Positions 17,083 through 26,895 of a stretch of 64,000 nucleotides of DNA are shown in pieces. The position numbers were made by a program, and so were the translations under genes. The notes below the pieces were generated by a model. The model was not told the DNA's origin and did no database searches. It worked only from the letters and a program-made list of their open reading frames with translations. Numbering within the stretch: position 1 is the stretch's first letter; every line of letters begins with the position of its first letter. Source of the DNA: Nocardia cyriacigeorgica (lineage in GTDB: Bacteria > Actinomycetota > Actinomycetes > Mycobacteriales > Mycobacteriaceae); contig NZ_JAAGUY010000011.1 in assembly GCF_010868145.1 (NCBI RefSeq), forward strand, positions 62,001 to 126,000, written 5' to 3'.

Positions 17083-18567
17083 ATGGTCACTGTGGACCGT
17101 GCCGCCATCGAAAAAGCCCGCGTGCGTGTCGAATCGGAGAATTCCGCGCTCATCGAGATACCCCGTGCGCATCCGATCGATCGGGCGCTGAGCCTTGTAC
17201 CCGAACGTCGCAGAGTGCTCGCCAACCCGCCCAACGGCAGCACTGCGACCGCGGTGGACGGCGACGCCGGACTGCCCTACCTCGGCCGCGCGCTCCATTA
17301 CATGCGCTGGGGGCCGGCCGAAATGATGGATCGCTATCGGCGGTACGGACCGGTCACGCTGAACAGCTCACTCGGCATGGAACGGGTGTTGGCCGCGGGG
17401 CCAGAGGCCATCGATGAGGTGCTCGGTCGCCGTCGCCGCGATTTCGGCCAGGGCTGGGACTATTTCATCGGCCCGTTCTTCCGGCGTGGCTTGCTGCTGC
17501 TGGAGTTCGACGAGCACATGTTCCACCGCCGGATCATGCAGCAGGCGTTCACAAGGGATCGACTCGAGGCGCATCTGTCCTCGTTGACACCCGTGGTGCG
17601 TGAGGTCGTTGATCGCTGGGTGCCGCGGGGGCGCGGAGCGAGCCGCACGATCAAACTCTTCCCGTCGGTCAAGGAACTGACCCTCGATATCGCCGGTGAG
17701 ACATTCATGGCGGCCGATGTGGGTCCGCAACGCCGCCGGTTGACCGACGCGTTCGTCGACTGCACCCACGCCGGGCTTGCCATCGTCCGCCATCCCATGC
17801 CCGGTGGCCGCTGGCGGGCGGGTCTGCGCGGCCGCAAGGTGCTCGAGGACTATTTCACCGCGATGCTGCCCCAGAAGCGGCGCAGCGAGGAGCCGGATTT
17901 CTTCTCGGGGCTGTGCCATGCCCGCGACGCCGACGGATCGGTGTTCAGCGACGCCGACGTGGTCAACCACATGATCTTCCTGATCATGGCGGCCCATGAC
18001 ACCACCACGACCACCACCACTGCCGTCGCCTACTACCTGGGCAAACATCCTGAATGGCAGGAACGGGTGCGCGCCGAGGTGCGCGCGGCCGACCGCGAGG
18101 GCGCGCCGCCGACCATTTCTGAACTCGAAAGTATGCGTGATCTGGATCTGGTGGTGAAGGAGAGCCTGCGTCTGATGCCGCCGGTACCCGGCCTGGTGCG
18201 GCGCGCGGTGCGCGATACCGAGATCTGCGGGCACTACATTCCCGCGGGGACGCCGGTCGATCTGGCGTACCAGGTGAACCATCTGCTGCCGGAACTGTGG
18301 ACCGATCCGGAGATCTTCGATCCCGAACGTTTCGCCGAACCGCGCCGCGAGGACAAATCGCATCGGCTGGCCTGGATGCCGTTCGGTGCGGGCTCGCACA
18401 AGTGCATCGGCATGCATTTCGGCACCTTCGAGGTGAAGACCGTCATCGCGGCGCTGGTCCGTGACTACGAATGGTCGATCCCGGACCCGTATCGCATGCC
18501 GTGGGGGTTCACCACCATCCCGTTCCCGCGCGACGACGCACCGTTGCGGTTACGGCGCATCACCTGA
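17083..18567 (+). CDS. cytochrome P450
   Basis: 494-aa haem monooxygenase. The haem-ligand motif is FGAGSHKCIGMHF with Cys about 441. The I-helix oxygen-activation region is MAAHDTTTTTT, with His replacing the usual Gly before Asp. The ExxR motif is KESLRL. A PERF segment (FDPERF) is present. The N-terminus has no membrane anchor, so it is soluble and uses separate ferredoxin partners not found here. The ATG at 17083 is preceded by GGGAGG at optimal spacing. The substrate is unknown. Divergent from ndh with 228 bases between. Confidence 0.93.
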   Translation: MVTVDRAAIEKARVRVESENSALIEIPRAHPIDRALSLVPERRRVLANPPNGSTATAVDGDAGLPYLGRALHYMRWGPAEMMDRYRRYGPVTLNSSLGMERVLAAGPEAIDEVLGRRRRDFGQGWDYFIGPFFRRGLLLLEFDEHMFHRRIMQQAFTRDRLEAHLSSLTPVVREVVDRWVPRGRGASRTIKLFPSVKELTLDIAGETFMAADVGPQRRRLTDAFVDCTHAGLAIVRHPMPGGRWRAGLRGRKVLEDYFTAMLPQKRRSEEPDFFSGLCHARDADGSVFSDADVVNHMIFLIMAAHDTTTTTTTAVAYYLGKHPEWQERVRAEVRAADREGAPPTISELESMRDLDLVVKESLRLMPPVPGLVRRAVRDTEICGHYIPAGTPVDLAYQVNHLLPELWTDPEIFDPERFAEPRREDKSHRLAWMPFGAGSHKCIGMHFGTFEVKTVIAALVRDYEWSIPDPYRMPWGFTTIPFPRDDAPLRLRRIT

Positions 18568-18589
18568 ACCGCGCGCCTGGAACGTGAGT

Positions 18590-18625
18590 CGCGTGCTCCG
18601 GGTGGTCGCCCACCTGGAGCACGCG
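18590..18625. terminator. bidirectional stem-loop terminator
   Basis: CGCGTGCTCC (18590-18599) pairs with GGAGCACGCG (18616-18625), with further pairing of GGTGG and CCACC inside. It lies between the convergent P450 and serine hydrolase genes. Confidence 0.75.
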
Positions 18626-18636
18626 ATCAACCGTGA

Positions 18637-19539
18637 CTAGCGTCCGGCCAGCAGCATTTCGGCGACCTTGGTGTCGGTGTCGGCACCATCGGTGTAGCCG
18701 CCCGCGTCACCCATGGACGTCATGATCGACAGGGTGTAGCGCTCGCCGGGTCCGGCGAAGCCGACCGAGTTGACCACCCAGCCGCCCTGTTCGGCGGACC
18801 ATCCGTTCTTCAGGCCCGGCCGCATCGCCGAGCCCGCGCCCCACACGCCCCAGTGCTGGTTCATGTCGACCTTGCGCATCCGGTCGAGCAGGTAGTTGCG
18901 GTCGTCGGGATGCATCCGGTCGAGCACATGCGACATGAGCCGGTCCAGGTCGGCGGCGGTGCACTTCTGGAACGACCAGTCGGGGAACAGGGCCGTGTTG
19001 GTCGGCTGAGGAACCAGGCCGGTCATGCCGTTGGCGCGGAAGGCGTTGTTGTAGGCCATCCGGTCCAGGCCCGCGTACTTGTTCCACAGGACGTCGGTGG
19101 CCTGATCGTTGGAGGTGGCCAGCATGGACTCCAGCAGTGCCCGATCCTCGGGAGGCAGGCCGATCGCACCCACGCGTGCGCGGTTGAGCAGGTCGGCGGC
19201 GATGGCGAGCTTGATCGTCGAGGCGGTCCACACCGAGGCCTCGGCGTGCTCGTTGGCGTACACGCCGCCGGACACCCGGTCGCGCAGCACGTAGCCGGTG
19301 ACGCCGGGCCGGTTCTTCAGGTAGGCGTTCACGTTGGCGATCCGGCTGCTCATATCGCAGTCGAAGCCGGGCAGGCACGCTTGCGTGTGCGCCAGTGGCG
19401 CAGCGGCGGCGGTCGGCAGAATGGCGGGCACACCGGGAAGCGCGATGGCGGCGGCGGCGAGGACACAGGCGGATGCGGCGACGCGGGGAACGGCCCCGGT
19501 AGCGGCCATGGGGAAACGCACGAGGGACCACACTGGCAT
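18637..19539 (-). CDS. exported serine hydrolase, class A beta-lactamase-like fold
   Basis: 300-aa exported protein. The signal peptide has hydrophobic core VAASACVLAAAAIALPGVPA and ends near AAAAPLA. Penicillin-recognising motifs are visible: STIK (Ser107-x-x-Lys110, the nucleophile motif), SND (143-145, in place of SDN) and KNG (244-246, in place of KTG). Cys residues near the mature N-terminus (CLPGFDC) could form a disulfide. These features fit the serine hydrolase/beta-lactamase-like family; whether it hydrolyses beta-lactams, acts on peptidoglycan peptides or neither is not predictable. The start at 19539 gives a plausible signal peptide; ATG 19509 is an alternative. Confidence 0.8.
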   Translation of the reverse strand: MPVWSLVRFPMAATGAVPRVAASACVLAAAAIALPGVPAILPTAAAAPLAHTQACLPGFDCDMSSRIANVNAYLKNRPGVTGYVLRDRVSGGVYANEHAEASVWTASTIKLAIAADLLNRARVGAIGLPPEDRALLESMLATSNDQATDVLWNKYAGLDRMAYNNAFRANGMTGLVPQPTNTALFPDWSFQKCTAADLDRLMSHVLDRMHPDDRNYLLDRMRKVDMNQHWGVWGAGSAMRPGLKNGWSAEQGGWVVNSVGFAGPGERYTLSIMTSMGDAGGYTDGADTDTKVAEMLLAGR

Positions 19540-19630
19540 ATCCGTGCGCTCGACGCACGTCTTGAGCTCAGCGACTGCTTGTGGTAACGGCTTCGTTATC
19601 GCTGTGCGGCAAGAACTTTCGCAGCCTCGA

Positions 19631-19837
19631 TCAGCGCTGCAGTGCGTGCTGCTGTGCGGTGACACCCTCGTTGAGACGGTGGCAGTGCTCGAACGCTTCC
19701 GCATGCTGATCACGCGGCCATGAGTGTAGAACGACGGTGCGCCCGTAGCAGCGCGAGTTGACGAGCTCCCATCGGTCACCGATGCGGCGGACGGTGAATC
19801 CGCCTCTCGGTACCAGGGGAATCACCATCGCATCCAT
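19631..19837 (-). CDS. small hypothetical protein, 68 aa
   Basis: Short frame encoding a folded-looking sequence: a beta-rich FTVRRIGDRWELVNS followed by VVLHSWPRDQHAEAFEHCHRL, which looks like a helix. The pattern of a two- or three-strand sheet plus helix resembles many small uncharacterised actinobacterial proteins. It lies 91 bases upstream of the serine hydrolase on the same strand. GAAAGG is about 13 bases before the ATG, which is rather far. The function is unknown and the gene itself is likely but unproven. Confidence 0.5.
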   Translation of the reverse strand: MDAMVIPLVPRGGFTVRRIGDRWELVNSRCYGRTVVLHSWPRDQHAEAFEHCHRLNEGVTAQQHALQR

Positions 19838-20101
19838 GAAACGCGAACCAGCCTTTCGGTGCAGTCTCCCGTTCCTCCCCGGGGAAGGACTGTGGCATAG
19901 CGTGGCGCCGATCCCTGGATGACACGGCCGAACTCCCGTCGTGTATGTGGCCTATGTCACGCGGGGTGTGGCGGGCCGCTGCGGTTGCGCGTCGGTCGCT
20001 GGGCGTATAACGGGTGCACGAAGCGCCGAGGTGCTCGACCCGAGGCCGGTGGTGTGTGGCCGGGCACGCCGAGGCGGACCGCATCGAACGAGAGGGCGCG
20101 T

Positions 20102-23100
20102 ATGCCGCTGCACATCCACCGCGGCGAACGCGCCGACGTGCTGGCCGACGCGCTGGCCGCGCTGCTGTCGGACCCACTGCCCGACCCGTTCGCCACCGAG
20201 GTCGTCGCGGTCCCCGCCAAGGGCGTGGAACGGTGGCTGACACAGCGGCTTTCAGGTGTTCTCGGGGTATCGGCGCCTTCCGGCGGAGACGGGGTCGCCG
20301 CCAATATCGCATTCCCCTCGCCCGGTGCGCTGGTGGCCGAGGCGCTGGCCGCGGCGGGTGGGATCGCGCCCGCGAACGATCCGTGGGCGCACGATCGGGT
20401 GGTGTGGACCTTGATGCGGGTGATCGACACATCGCTGGCGCAGCCGTGGTGTGCGGTACTGGCCAGGCACCTGGGAGTGCGTGATGGCGAATCGAGCCAC
20501 CGCGCCGGCCGCCGCTACGCCACCGCCGCGCATCTGGCGACGCTGTTCGACAGCTACGGCGGGCAGCGCCCGCAGCTCATCGCGGACTGGGTGGCGGGCG
20601 CCGATGCCGACGGTGCCGGACAGCCGGTGCCGGACGACCTGCGATGGCAGGTTGCGCTGTGGCGGCAATTGCGAGCCGAGATCGGCACACCGAGCCCAGC
20701 GGAGCGCCTCGGACCCGCGTGCGAGCAACTGCGGACCGAGCCGGGAAGCGTGCAGCTGCCCGCTCGGGTATCGCTGTTCGGGCCGACCAGGTTGCCCGCC
20801 GACCAGCTGGCGGTGGTCTCGGCGCTCGCCGAGCATCGCGACATTCACCTGTGGCTGACCCATCCGAGTCCGGCGATGTGGGCGGCGTTGGAGAGACTTC
20901 CGTCCTCGCTCACCCGAGCCGAGGACCGGACTGCGGCCGCCGTCGCGCATCCCTTGCTTGCCGGTTTGGGTCGCGATGTGCGGGAATTGCAGCAGCGGCT
21001 GCCCGTGGCCGCGACCGATCGGCATCACGGTTCGGCCGAGGAGGCGACCGGTGACCGTCTCGGTGCCGCCGGCAACGCCGACACACCCGATCATCGCGAC
21101 GTTGCCGTTGGTGCCGATAGCGCCGGTCGTGCCGACGCTGTTCGTCGTCCGCACCGGTCGGGGCGGCCGACTCTGTTGCAAGCGCTGCAGGGAGGCATCC
21201 GCGACGACCAGTGGCCCGCTGTCACGGGCGAAGCAGACTCCAGCGTCCACATTCACGCGTGCCACGGCCCGTCCCGGCAGGTGGAGGTGCTGCGCGATTG
21301 CCTGCTCGCGATGTTCGCCGACGATCCAACGCTCGAGCCGCGCGATGTGCTGATCATGTGCCCGGAGGTCGAGGCATACGCTCCGCTGGTGCGTGCGGCG
21401 TTCGGGCAGCGTGTTCCGGGAGCGATCGAGGCAGTGGGGGATTCGGGTGGACCCGGCCATCCTGCGCATCGGTTGCGGGTGCGGCTGGCCGACCGGGGGC
21501 GTGCGGTCACCAACCCGCTCCTCGGAGTGATCTCGGTGCTGCTCGACCTGGCCGACGGGCGCGTCACCGTCACCCAGGTCCTGGACCTGGCTGCTTCCGA
21601 AACCGTTCGCCGCCGTTGCGGTTTCGATGACGACGACATCGAGCGGCTGCGCGAGTGGGCCGCCGAGACCGGTGCGCGCTGGGGGATCGGACAGCGGCAG
21701 CGGCAAGCGTTCGGTCTGGCCGATTTCGCGCAGAACACCCTCAACACCGCGGTCGACCGAATTCTGCTCGGCGTGACCGCGGGCGAGACCTCCGAGGACT
21801 GGCTCGACCTGGCACTGCCGCTCGACGATGTCGACAGCAACGATGTCGACCTGGCAGGCCGGTTCGCGGAGTTCATCGACCGGCTGGCCGTCGCGCTGCG
21901 TGATCTGCGCGGGCCGCGTCCGGCCTCGGACTGGGCTGCGGTGCTGTCGCGTGCCCTCGAGCTGCTCACCGATGTGCCGGAGTCGCAGGCCTGGATCCGT
22001 ACCGAGGCGCGCCGCGAGCTCGCCGCGGCCACCGCCTTCGCCGACGGCGTCCCGCTGCGGCTGGCCGATGTCGCGGTATTACTCGCCGGACGGTTGGCGG
22101 CGCGCCCGACCCGGGCCAACTTCCGTACCGGCGAGCTGACGGTGTGCACCATGGTTCCGATGCGGTCGGTGCCGCACCGGGTGGTGGTGCTGCTCGGCCT
22201 CGATGATGACGTCTTTCCGCGTGCCGGTGCCGTCGACGGAGACGACGTGCTGGCCCGCAACCCATTGCTCGGCGAGCGGGACCATCGGGCAGAGGACCGT
22301 CAACTGCTGCTCGACGCGATCATGGCCGCGGGTGAGCGTCTGGTGCTGCTGCACACCGGCTCCGACCCGATCTCCGGGTCACATCGCCCGCCCGCCATTC
22401 CGGTGGCGGAACTGCTGGATGTCTTGCGCGCACATGTGGGTTCCGCGGGTATGGGCGAGGTGGTGACGCGGCATCCATTGCAGTCGTTCGACCGCCGCAA
22501 CTTCCGCGCGGAGCGGCCGTTCAGCTTCGATACCGTGGCCCTTGCGGGCGCCCGTGCCGCCGGGAGCCCGCCGCAACCACGTCCGCTGTTCCTGCCCGCG
22601 CCGCTGCCGGCCGCGGATCCGGTGGATGTCGGCCTGGCCGAATTGATGTCGTTCGCCGAACATCCGGTGCGCGCGTTCCTGTGGCAGCGGCTGGGTGTGC
22701 GCGTGCCCGATCAGGAGGATGATATCGCCGACCGGCTTCCCATCGAGCTGGACGGTCTGGCGAAATGGGATCTCGGCGAACGTATGCTCGCCGCTCGGCT
22801 CAACGGTGCCGAGGCGGCGGGGTTGCGGGCGGCCGAGTGGCGGCGTGGCACGCTGCCGCCGTTCGGATTGGGCGGCGCGGTCCTCCAGGAGGTCGAGCAC
22901 ACCGTCGACACACTGGTACGGATCGCCCTGCCCGAGTACGAGATCGCTGCGCGTGCGGTCGATATCGTGGTCGACCTCGGTGGTGGGCGCCGGCTCACCG
23001 GGACGGTGCCGGAGGTGCGTGGCGACGCACTCGTTCGCACCACCTATTCGCGGCTTGCGCCCAAACATCGGATCACGGCCTGGGTGCCGTTGCTGGCGCT

Positions 23101-23560
23101 GGCGGCAACGCAGGACCGACCGTGGCGTGCGGTGACCATCGGTCGCGGTCAATTCCGCCGTCCCGCATGGCGTTCGGAGCTCACCGCGCCCTCCGCACCG
23201 GAGGCGCTGGCGATCCTGCGCGAGCTGGTCGCCCTGCGTGATACCGGGCTCGCCGAACCCCTGCCGATCGCGACCGCAGCCACCGCCGCCTATGCCGAAC
23301 GTCGTTTCCGCGGCGGCACGATGGAGGAGGGCGTGGCCGCCGCCGAACGCGAATTCAACGGCGGCGCCAATGGTCCGGACAAGTACGGTGAGCACACCGA
23401 CCGCCATCTGCGCTACATCTGGGGACCGGCGCCCCGCATCGACGATCTGATCGCCGCGCCCGCACCACCCGGCGAGCCGGGCGAGAGCACCCGCTTCGGC
23501 GCATTGTCGCGGCGGCTGTGGGTTCCACTGCTGCGGGCGGAGGAGCAGGCCAAGCCATGA
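20102..23560 (+). CDS. recC: exodeoxyribonuclease V gamma chain, RecC
   Basis: 1152-aa RecC. The N-terminus PLHIHRGERADVLADALAALL is the characteristic start, followed by VVAVPAKGVERWLTQRLS. It is a catalytically inactive helicase/nuclease-fold subunit that in RecBCD splits the duplex and scans for Chi. The region around residues 320-395 is Ala/Asp/Arg-rich and probably a lineage-specific linker. Conserved helicase-like segments include HACHGPSRQVEVLRD and MVPMRSVPHRVVVLLGLDDDVFPR. The ATG at 20102 has GAGAGGG upstream; longer in-frame starts lack similarity. It opens a recC-recB-recD operon with 4-base overlaps. Confidence 0.93.
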   Translation: MPLHIHRGERADVLADALAALLSDPLPDPFATEVVAVPAKGVERWLTQRLSGVLGVSAPSGGDGVAANIAFPSPGALVAEALAAAGGIAPANDPWAHDRVVWTLMRVIDTSLAQPWCAVLARHLGVRDGESSHRAGRRYATAAHLATLFDSYGGQRPQLIADWVAGADADGAGQPVPDDLRWQVALWRQLRAEIGTPSPAERLGPACEQLRTEPGSVQLPARVSLFGPTRLPADQLAVVSALAEHRDIHLWLTHPSPAMWAALERLPSSLTRAEDRTAAAVAHPLLAGLGRDVRELQQRLPVAATDRHHGSAEEATGDRLGAAGNADTPDHRDVAVGADSAGRADAVRRPHRSGRPTLLQALQGGIRDDQWPAVTGEADSSVHIHACHGPSRQVEVLRDCLLAMFADDPTLEPRDVLIMCPEVEAYAPLVRAAFGQRVPGAIEAVGDSGGPGHPAHRLRVRLADRGRAVTNPLLGVISVLLDLADGRVTVTQVLDLAASETVRRRCGFDDDDIERLREWAAETGARWGIGQRQRQAFGLADFAQNTLNTAVDRILLGVTAGETSEDWLDLALPLDDVDSNDVDLAGRFAEFIDRLAVALRDLRGPRPASDWAAVLSRALELLTDVPESQAWIRTEARRELAAATAFADGVPLRLADVAVLLAGRLAARPTRANFRTGELTVCTMVPMRSVPHRVVVLLGLDDDVFPRAGAVDGDDVLARNPLLGERDHRAEDRQLLLDAIMAAGERLVLLHTGSDPISGSHRPPAIPVAELLDVLRAHVGSAGMGEVVTRHPLQSFDRRNFRAERPFSFDTVALAGARAAGSPPQPRPLFLPAPLPAADPVDVGLAELMSFAEHPVRAFLWQRLGVRVPDQEDDIADRLPIELDGLAKWDLGERMLAARLNGAEAAGLRAAEWRRGTLPPFGLGGAVLQEVEHTVDTLVRIALPEYEIAARAVDIVVDLGGGRRLTGTVPEVRGDALVRTTYSRLAPKHRITAWVPLLALAATQDRPWRAVTIGRGQFRRPAWRSELTAPSAPEALAILRELVALRDTGLAEPLPIATAATAAYAERRFRGGTMEEGVAAAEREFNGGANGPDKYGEHTDRHLRYIWGPAPRIDDLIAAPAPPGEPGESTRFGALSRRLWVPLLRAEEQAKP

Positions 23561-26500
23561 CCGCACACACCACACCGCTGACACCGCCGCCGTTGGACAC
23601 CGCCTTCGATCCGGTCGGTGCACTCCCCACCGGAACCACCGTGCTCGAAGCCAGTGCCGGGACGGGCAAAACGTACGCGATCGTCGGGCTCGCCGTGCGG
23701 TATGTGGCCGAGGCTGGCATCGACATCTCGCAGTTGCTGCTGGTTACCTTCAGTCGCGCGGCCACCCAGGAACTGCGCGAACGCACCAGGAGCCGGTTCG
23801 TCACCGTGGCCGCAGCATTGGCCGATCCGGAGGCCGCGTGCGTCGACTCCGACGAGTTGATCCGGCATCTGGCCGACGCCGATCCCGACGAGGTGTGGCG
23901 GCGGCGGGCCCGATTGCTTGCGGCGCTATCGGATTTCGACGCGGGCGCGATCGCCACCACCCACAGCTTCTGCCAGCGCATGCTCGACGAGCTCGGCATC
24001 GCCGGCGAACACGATCAGCGTTCGCGACTGGTCGAGAACGTCGACGAACTGGTGGCGACCGTGGCCGACGACCTGTACCTGCATCGCTACGCGCGCACCG
24101 AACCGCCGTTCTCCATCAAGGAGGCGCACGCCCTCGCGCTTGCGGCGGTGCGGGACCGGCAGGCGCGGTTGGTGCCCGACACCGACGACCGGGCCGGCGA
24201 ACGCGTCGGCTTCGGTGTGGCCGTGCGCGCCGAAACCGAACGCCGCAAGCGTCTCTCGGCGATTCGTGATTTCGACGACCTGCTGGTGCTGCTGCACGAC
24301 GTGCTGACCGATCCGGAACACGGTCCGCGCGCCTGTGCACGTATCCGGGACCGATTCCGGGTCGCGCTGGTGGACGAATTCCAGGACACCGACCCGCTGC
24401 AATGGGACATCCTGCGCCTGGCCTTCCACGGCCACACCACCATGGTGCTGGTCGGCGACCCGAAACAAGCCATCTACGCCTTCCGCGGCGCGGAGGTACT
24501 GAGCTATCTGGACGCCGCCGCCCATGCCGAGACCCGCAGGGAACTCACCGTGAACTGGCGCAGCGACGCCGGACTGCTTGCGGCGATCGACCAGGTGATG
24601 GGTGGTGCGGCGCTCGGCCATGAGGCCATCACGGTGTACCCGGTGGCACCGACTCGGCCGTGGTCGCGGCTGTCGGGGCCGCAGGAGCTGGTGACCCCGT
24701 TGCGTCTGCGGTGCCTGCCGCGCACCGGAGCGGGACCGTTGAACAAGAGCGGTTTCCCGACGGTGGGGCGGATGCGGGTCAGGGTCGCCGATGATCTCGC
24801 CGCCGATATCGTCGGGCTGCTCGAATCCGGGATGCTGATCGCCGAGACGAATGGCACCGGCGGCAACGGTGACGGGAACAGGACCATCGATCCCGGCGAT
24901 ATCGCGGTTCTCGTCCGCACCCGCTCACAGATCGACGTCGTCCGTGCGGCACTCGATCGTGTCGGGGTCGCCTCAGTACTTGCCGGTGGTACCAGCGTGT
25001 TCGCCACCGAAAGCGCCACCGACTGGTTGTGGGTGCTGCGTGCTCTCGAACAACCCCATCGTGGTGATCGGGTGCGTCTGGCCGCGTGCACGCCGCTGCT
25101 CGGCGTGACAGCAACCGAGATCGATAGCGGCGGAGCGGATCTGGTCGGTCGCATCAGCGCACAGCTGCGTGACGCCGCCCGGCTGTTCGCGCGGGCCGGT
25201 TTCGCGGCCGTGTTCGAGAAGCTGTCCGCCGAGACGGAGCTGGCACCGCGGTTGCTCGGGATCGAGAACGGCGAACGCCGACTCACCGACCTTCGTCATA
25301 TCGCCCAACTCCTCGACCAGGTCGCGCTCAACGAGGGGTACGGGCTGACAGCGCTCACCCGCTGGCTGGCCGACCGGGTGCGCGATCCCGCCTCTGGCGC
25401 GGTCACCGACCGCAGCCGCAGGCTGGATCGCGACGCCGCGGCGGTGCAGATCGCGACCGTGCACGCCAGTAAGGGCCTGGAGTTTCCGGTGGTATATCTG
25501 CCGTTCGCCTGGGACAGCGCGCGCAATCCGAAGGCGGCAACGCTGCTGTTCCACGACGATGGCGCCCGTGTCCTCGATGTCGGCGGCCCCGACGCCCCCG
25601 GTTACGCCGATCGCAAACGCCGCGCCGAGGCCGAGGAGGCGGGGGAGGAGCTTCGGCTGCTGTATGTGGCCCTGACCAGGGCCATGTGTCAGGTGGTGGC
25701 TTGGTGGGCGCCTGCGTACACCACCGACCACGCCCCGCTGCATCGTATGCTGCTCGGCCGCACCCCTGGTGGGGAGGACGTGGCGAACCGGGTGCCCGTT
25801 CCTGCTGATTCTGTTGTCGTGGAGCGGCTGTTGGCCTGGGCGAGGTCTGCGGGGACGGCGGTGGCGCTGCACATCGTCGACGGTGAACAGGCGGTGCAGC
25901 CACGTCGCGTGCGGGTCGAGACGGTGACCGGAGAACTCGCGGTGGCGAGCTTCGATCGCGTCCTCGATCATCAATGGCGGCGGACGTCCTATTCGGCGCT
26001 GACCGCCGCCGCGCACGCCGCACCGCAGGACAGCGAACCGGAGGATGGTCGCGGCCCCGACGACGAGCCCGTAGGCACGCCGCTCGCCGTCAACGAACCG
26101 GAATCCGGTGCGCCGTCGCTGATGAACGAACTGCCCTACGGCGCCGAATTCGGCACCCTGGTGCACAGCGTGTTCGAGCACATCGACACCGACGCCGCGG
26201 ACTTGGCTGCCGAGGTCGGCGTGCGATGCAGGGAGGCGATCGAGGACATGCTCGCCGATGCCGATCCGGCGCTGCTGGCGACGGCGCTGCTCGCGGTGCT
26301 ACGCACGCCGTCGCCCTACGGCACCCTCGCCGATATCCCGAGCCGGGATCGCCTGTGCGAGCTCGAATTCGAACTACCTCTTGCCGGTGGCGACACAGCG
26401 AGCGCCCACACCGCGACCCTGCGGGGTATCGCCGCGCTGCTGCGCGCACACCTGCCTGCCACCGACGACTTCCATCCCTACGCCGACCATCTGGACGCGC

Positions 26501-26895
26501 TGGAGGACAACCCACTGCGTGGATACCTGACCGGCAGTATCGACGCGGTGCTGCGAGCACCCGACGGACGTTTCGTCATCGTCGACTACAAAACCAACCG
26601 GCTCGGCACCGGAGACCTCACCGTCGAGCACTACACCCGCGACCGCATGGTCGCGGAGATGATGCGCTCGCACTACCCGTTGCAGGCGCTCTTGTATTCC
26701 GTTGCGCTGCATCGATATCTGCGCTGGCGGCTGCCCGGATACGACCCGGAGCGTCATCTCGGTGGTGCCGCCTACCTTTTCGTGCGCGGCATGATCGGTC
26801 CGCGGACACCCGCCGGCCGGGGCGTCCTCGATTGGGCACCGCCCGCGGCCCTGGTGATCGCGCTGTCGGACCTGCTGGCAGGAGATGGGCAATGA
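23557..26895 (+). CDS. recB: exodeoxyribonuclease V beta chain, RecB helicase-nuclease
   Basis: 1112-aa UvrD-like SF1A helicase fused to a RecB-family nuclease. Walker A is EASAGTGKTYAI (31-42), motif II VDEFQDTDPLQW, motif III LVGDPKQAIYAFRGAE, and motifs V/VI VHASKGLEFPVVYLP and LRLLYVALTRA. The nuclease domain has GSIDAVLRAPDGRFVIVDYK, in which Asp1010 and Lys1012 are metal-site and catalytic residues. It moves 3'-5' and degrades DNA ends before homologous repair. In mycobacteria RecBCD has been reported to serve single-strand annealing, with AdnAB as the main resection enzyme; the same may apply here. The start is in an ATGA overlap with recC. Confidence 0.95.
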   Translation: MTAHTTPLTPPPLDTAFDPVGALPTGTTVLEASAGTGKTYAIVGLAVRYVAEAGIDISQLLLVTFSRAATQELRERTRSRFVTVAAALADPEAACVDSDELIRHLADADPDEVWRRRARLLAALSDFDAGAIATTHSFCQRMLDELGIAGEHDQRSRLVENVDELVATVADDLYLHRYARTEPPFSIKEAHALALAAVRDRQARLVPDTDDRAGERVGFGVAVRAETERRKRLSAIRDFDDLLVLLHDVLTDPEHGPRACARIRDRFRVALVDEFQDTDPLQWDILRLAFHGHTTMVLVGDPKQAIYAFRGAEVLSYLDAAAHAETRRELTVNWRSDAGLLAAIDQVMGGAALGHEAITVYPVAPTRPWSRLSGPQELVTPLRLRCLPRTGAGPLNKSGFPTVGRMRVRVADDLAADIVGLLESGMLIAETNGTGGNGDGNRTIDPGDIAVLVRTRSQIDVVRAALDRVGVASVLAGGTSVFATESATDWLWVLRALEQPHRGDRVRLAACTPLLGVTATEIDSGGADLVGRISAQLRDAARLFARAGFAAVFEKLSAETELAPRLLGIENGERRLTDLRHIAQLLDQVALNEGYGLTALTRWLADRVRDPASGAVTDRSRRLDRDAAAVQIATVHASKGLEFPVVYLPFAWDSARNPKAATLLFHDDGARVLDVGGPDAPGYADRKRRAEAEEAGEELRLLYVALTRAMCQVVAWWAPAYTTDHAPLHRMLLGRTPGGEDVANRVPVPADSVVVERLLAWARSAGTAVALHIVDGEQAVQPRRVRVETVTGELAVASFDRVLDHQWRRTSYSALTAAAHAAPQDSEPEDGRGPDDEPVGTPLAVNEPESGAPSLMNELPYGAEFGTLVHSVFEHIDTDAADLAAEVGVRCREAIEDMLADADPALLATALLAVLRTPSPYGTLADIPSRDRLCELEFELPLAGGDTASAHTATLRGIAALLRAHLPATDDFHPYADHLDALEDNPLRGYLTGSIDAVLRAPDGRFVIVDYKTNRLGTGDLTVEHYTRDRMVAEMMRSHYPLQALLYSVALHRYLRWRLPGYDPERHLGGAAYLFVRGMIGPRTPAGRGVLDWAPPAALVIALSDLLAGDGQ

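Noticed and set aside
20900..21200. Possible frameshift or insertion in recC (Ala/Asp/Arg-rich stretch)
   Set aside because: The reading frame is intact and conserved segments resume on both sides; more likely a variable linker.
20252..21706. 484-codon antisense frame within recC
   Set aside because: Composition bias only; recC motifs on the plus strand are continuous across it.
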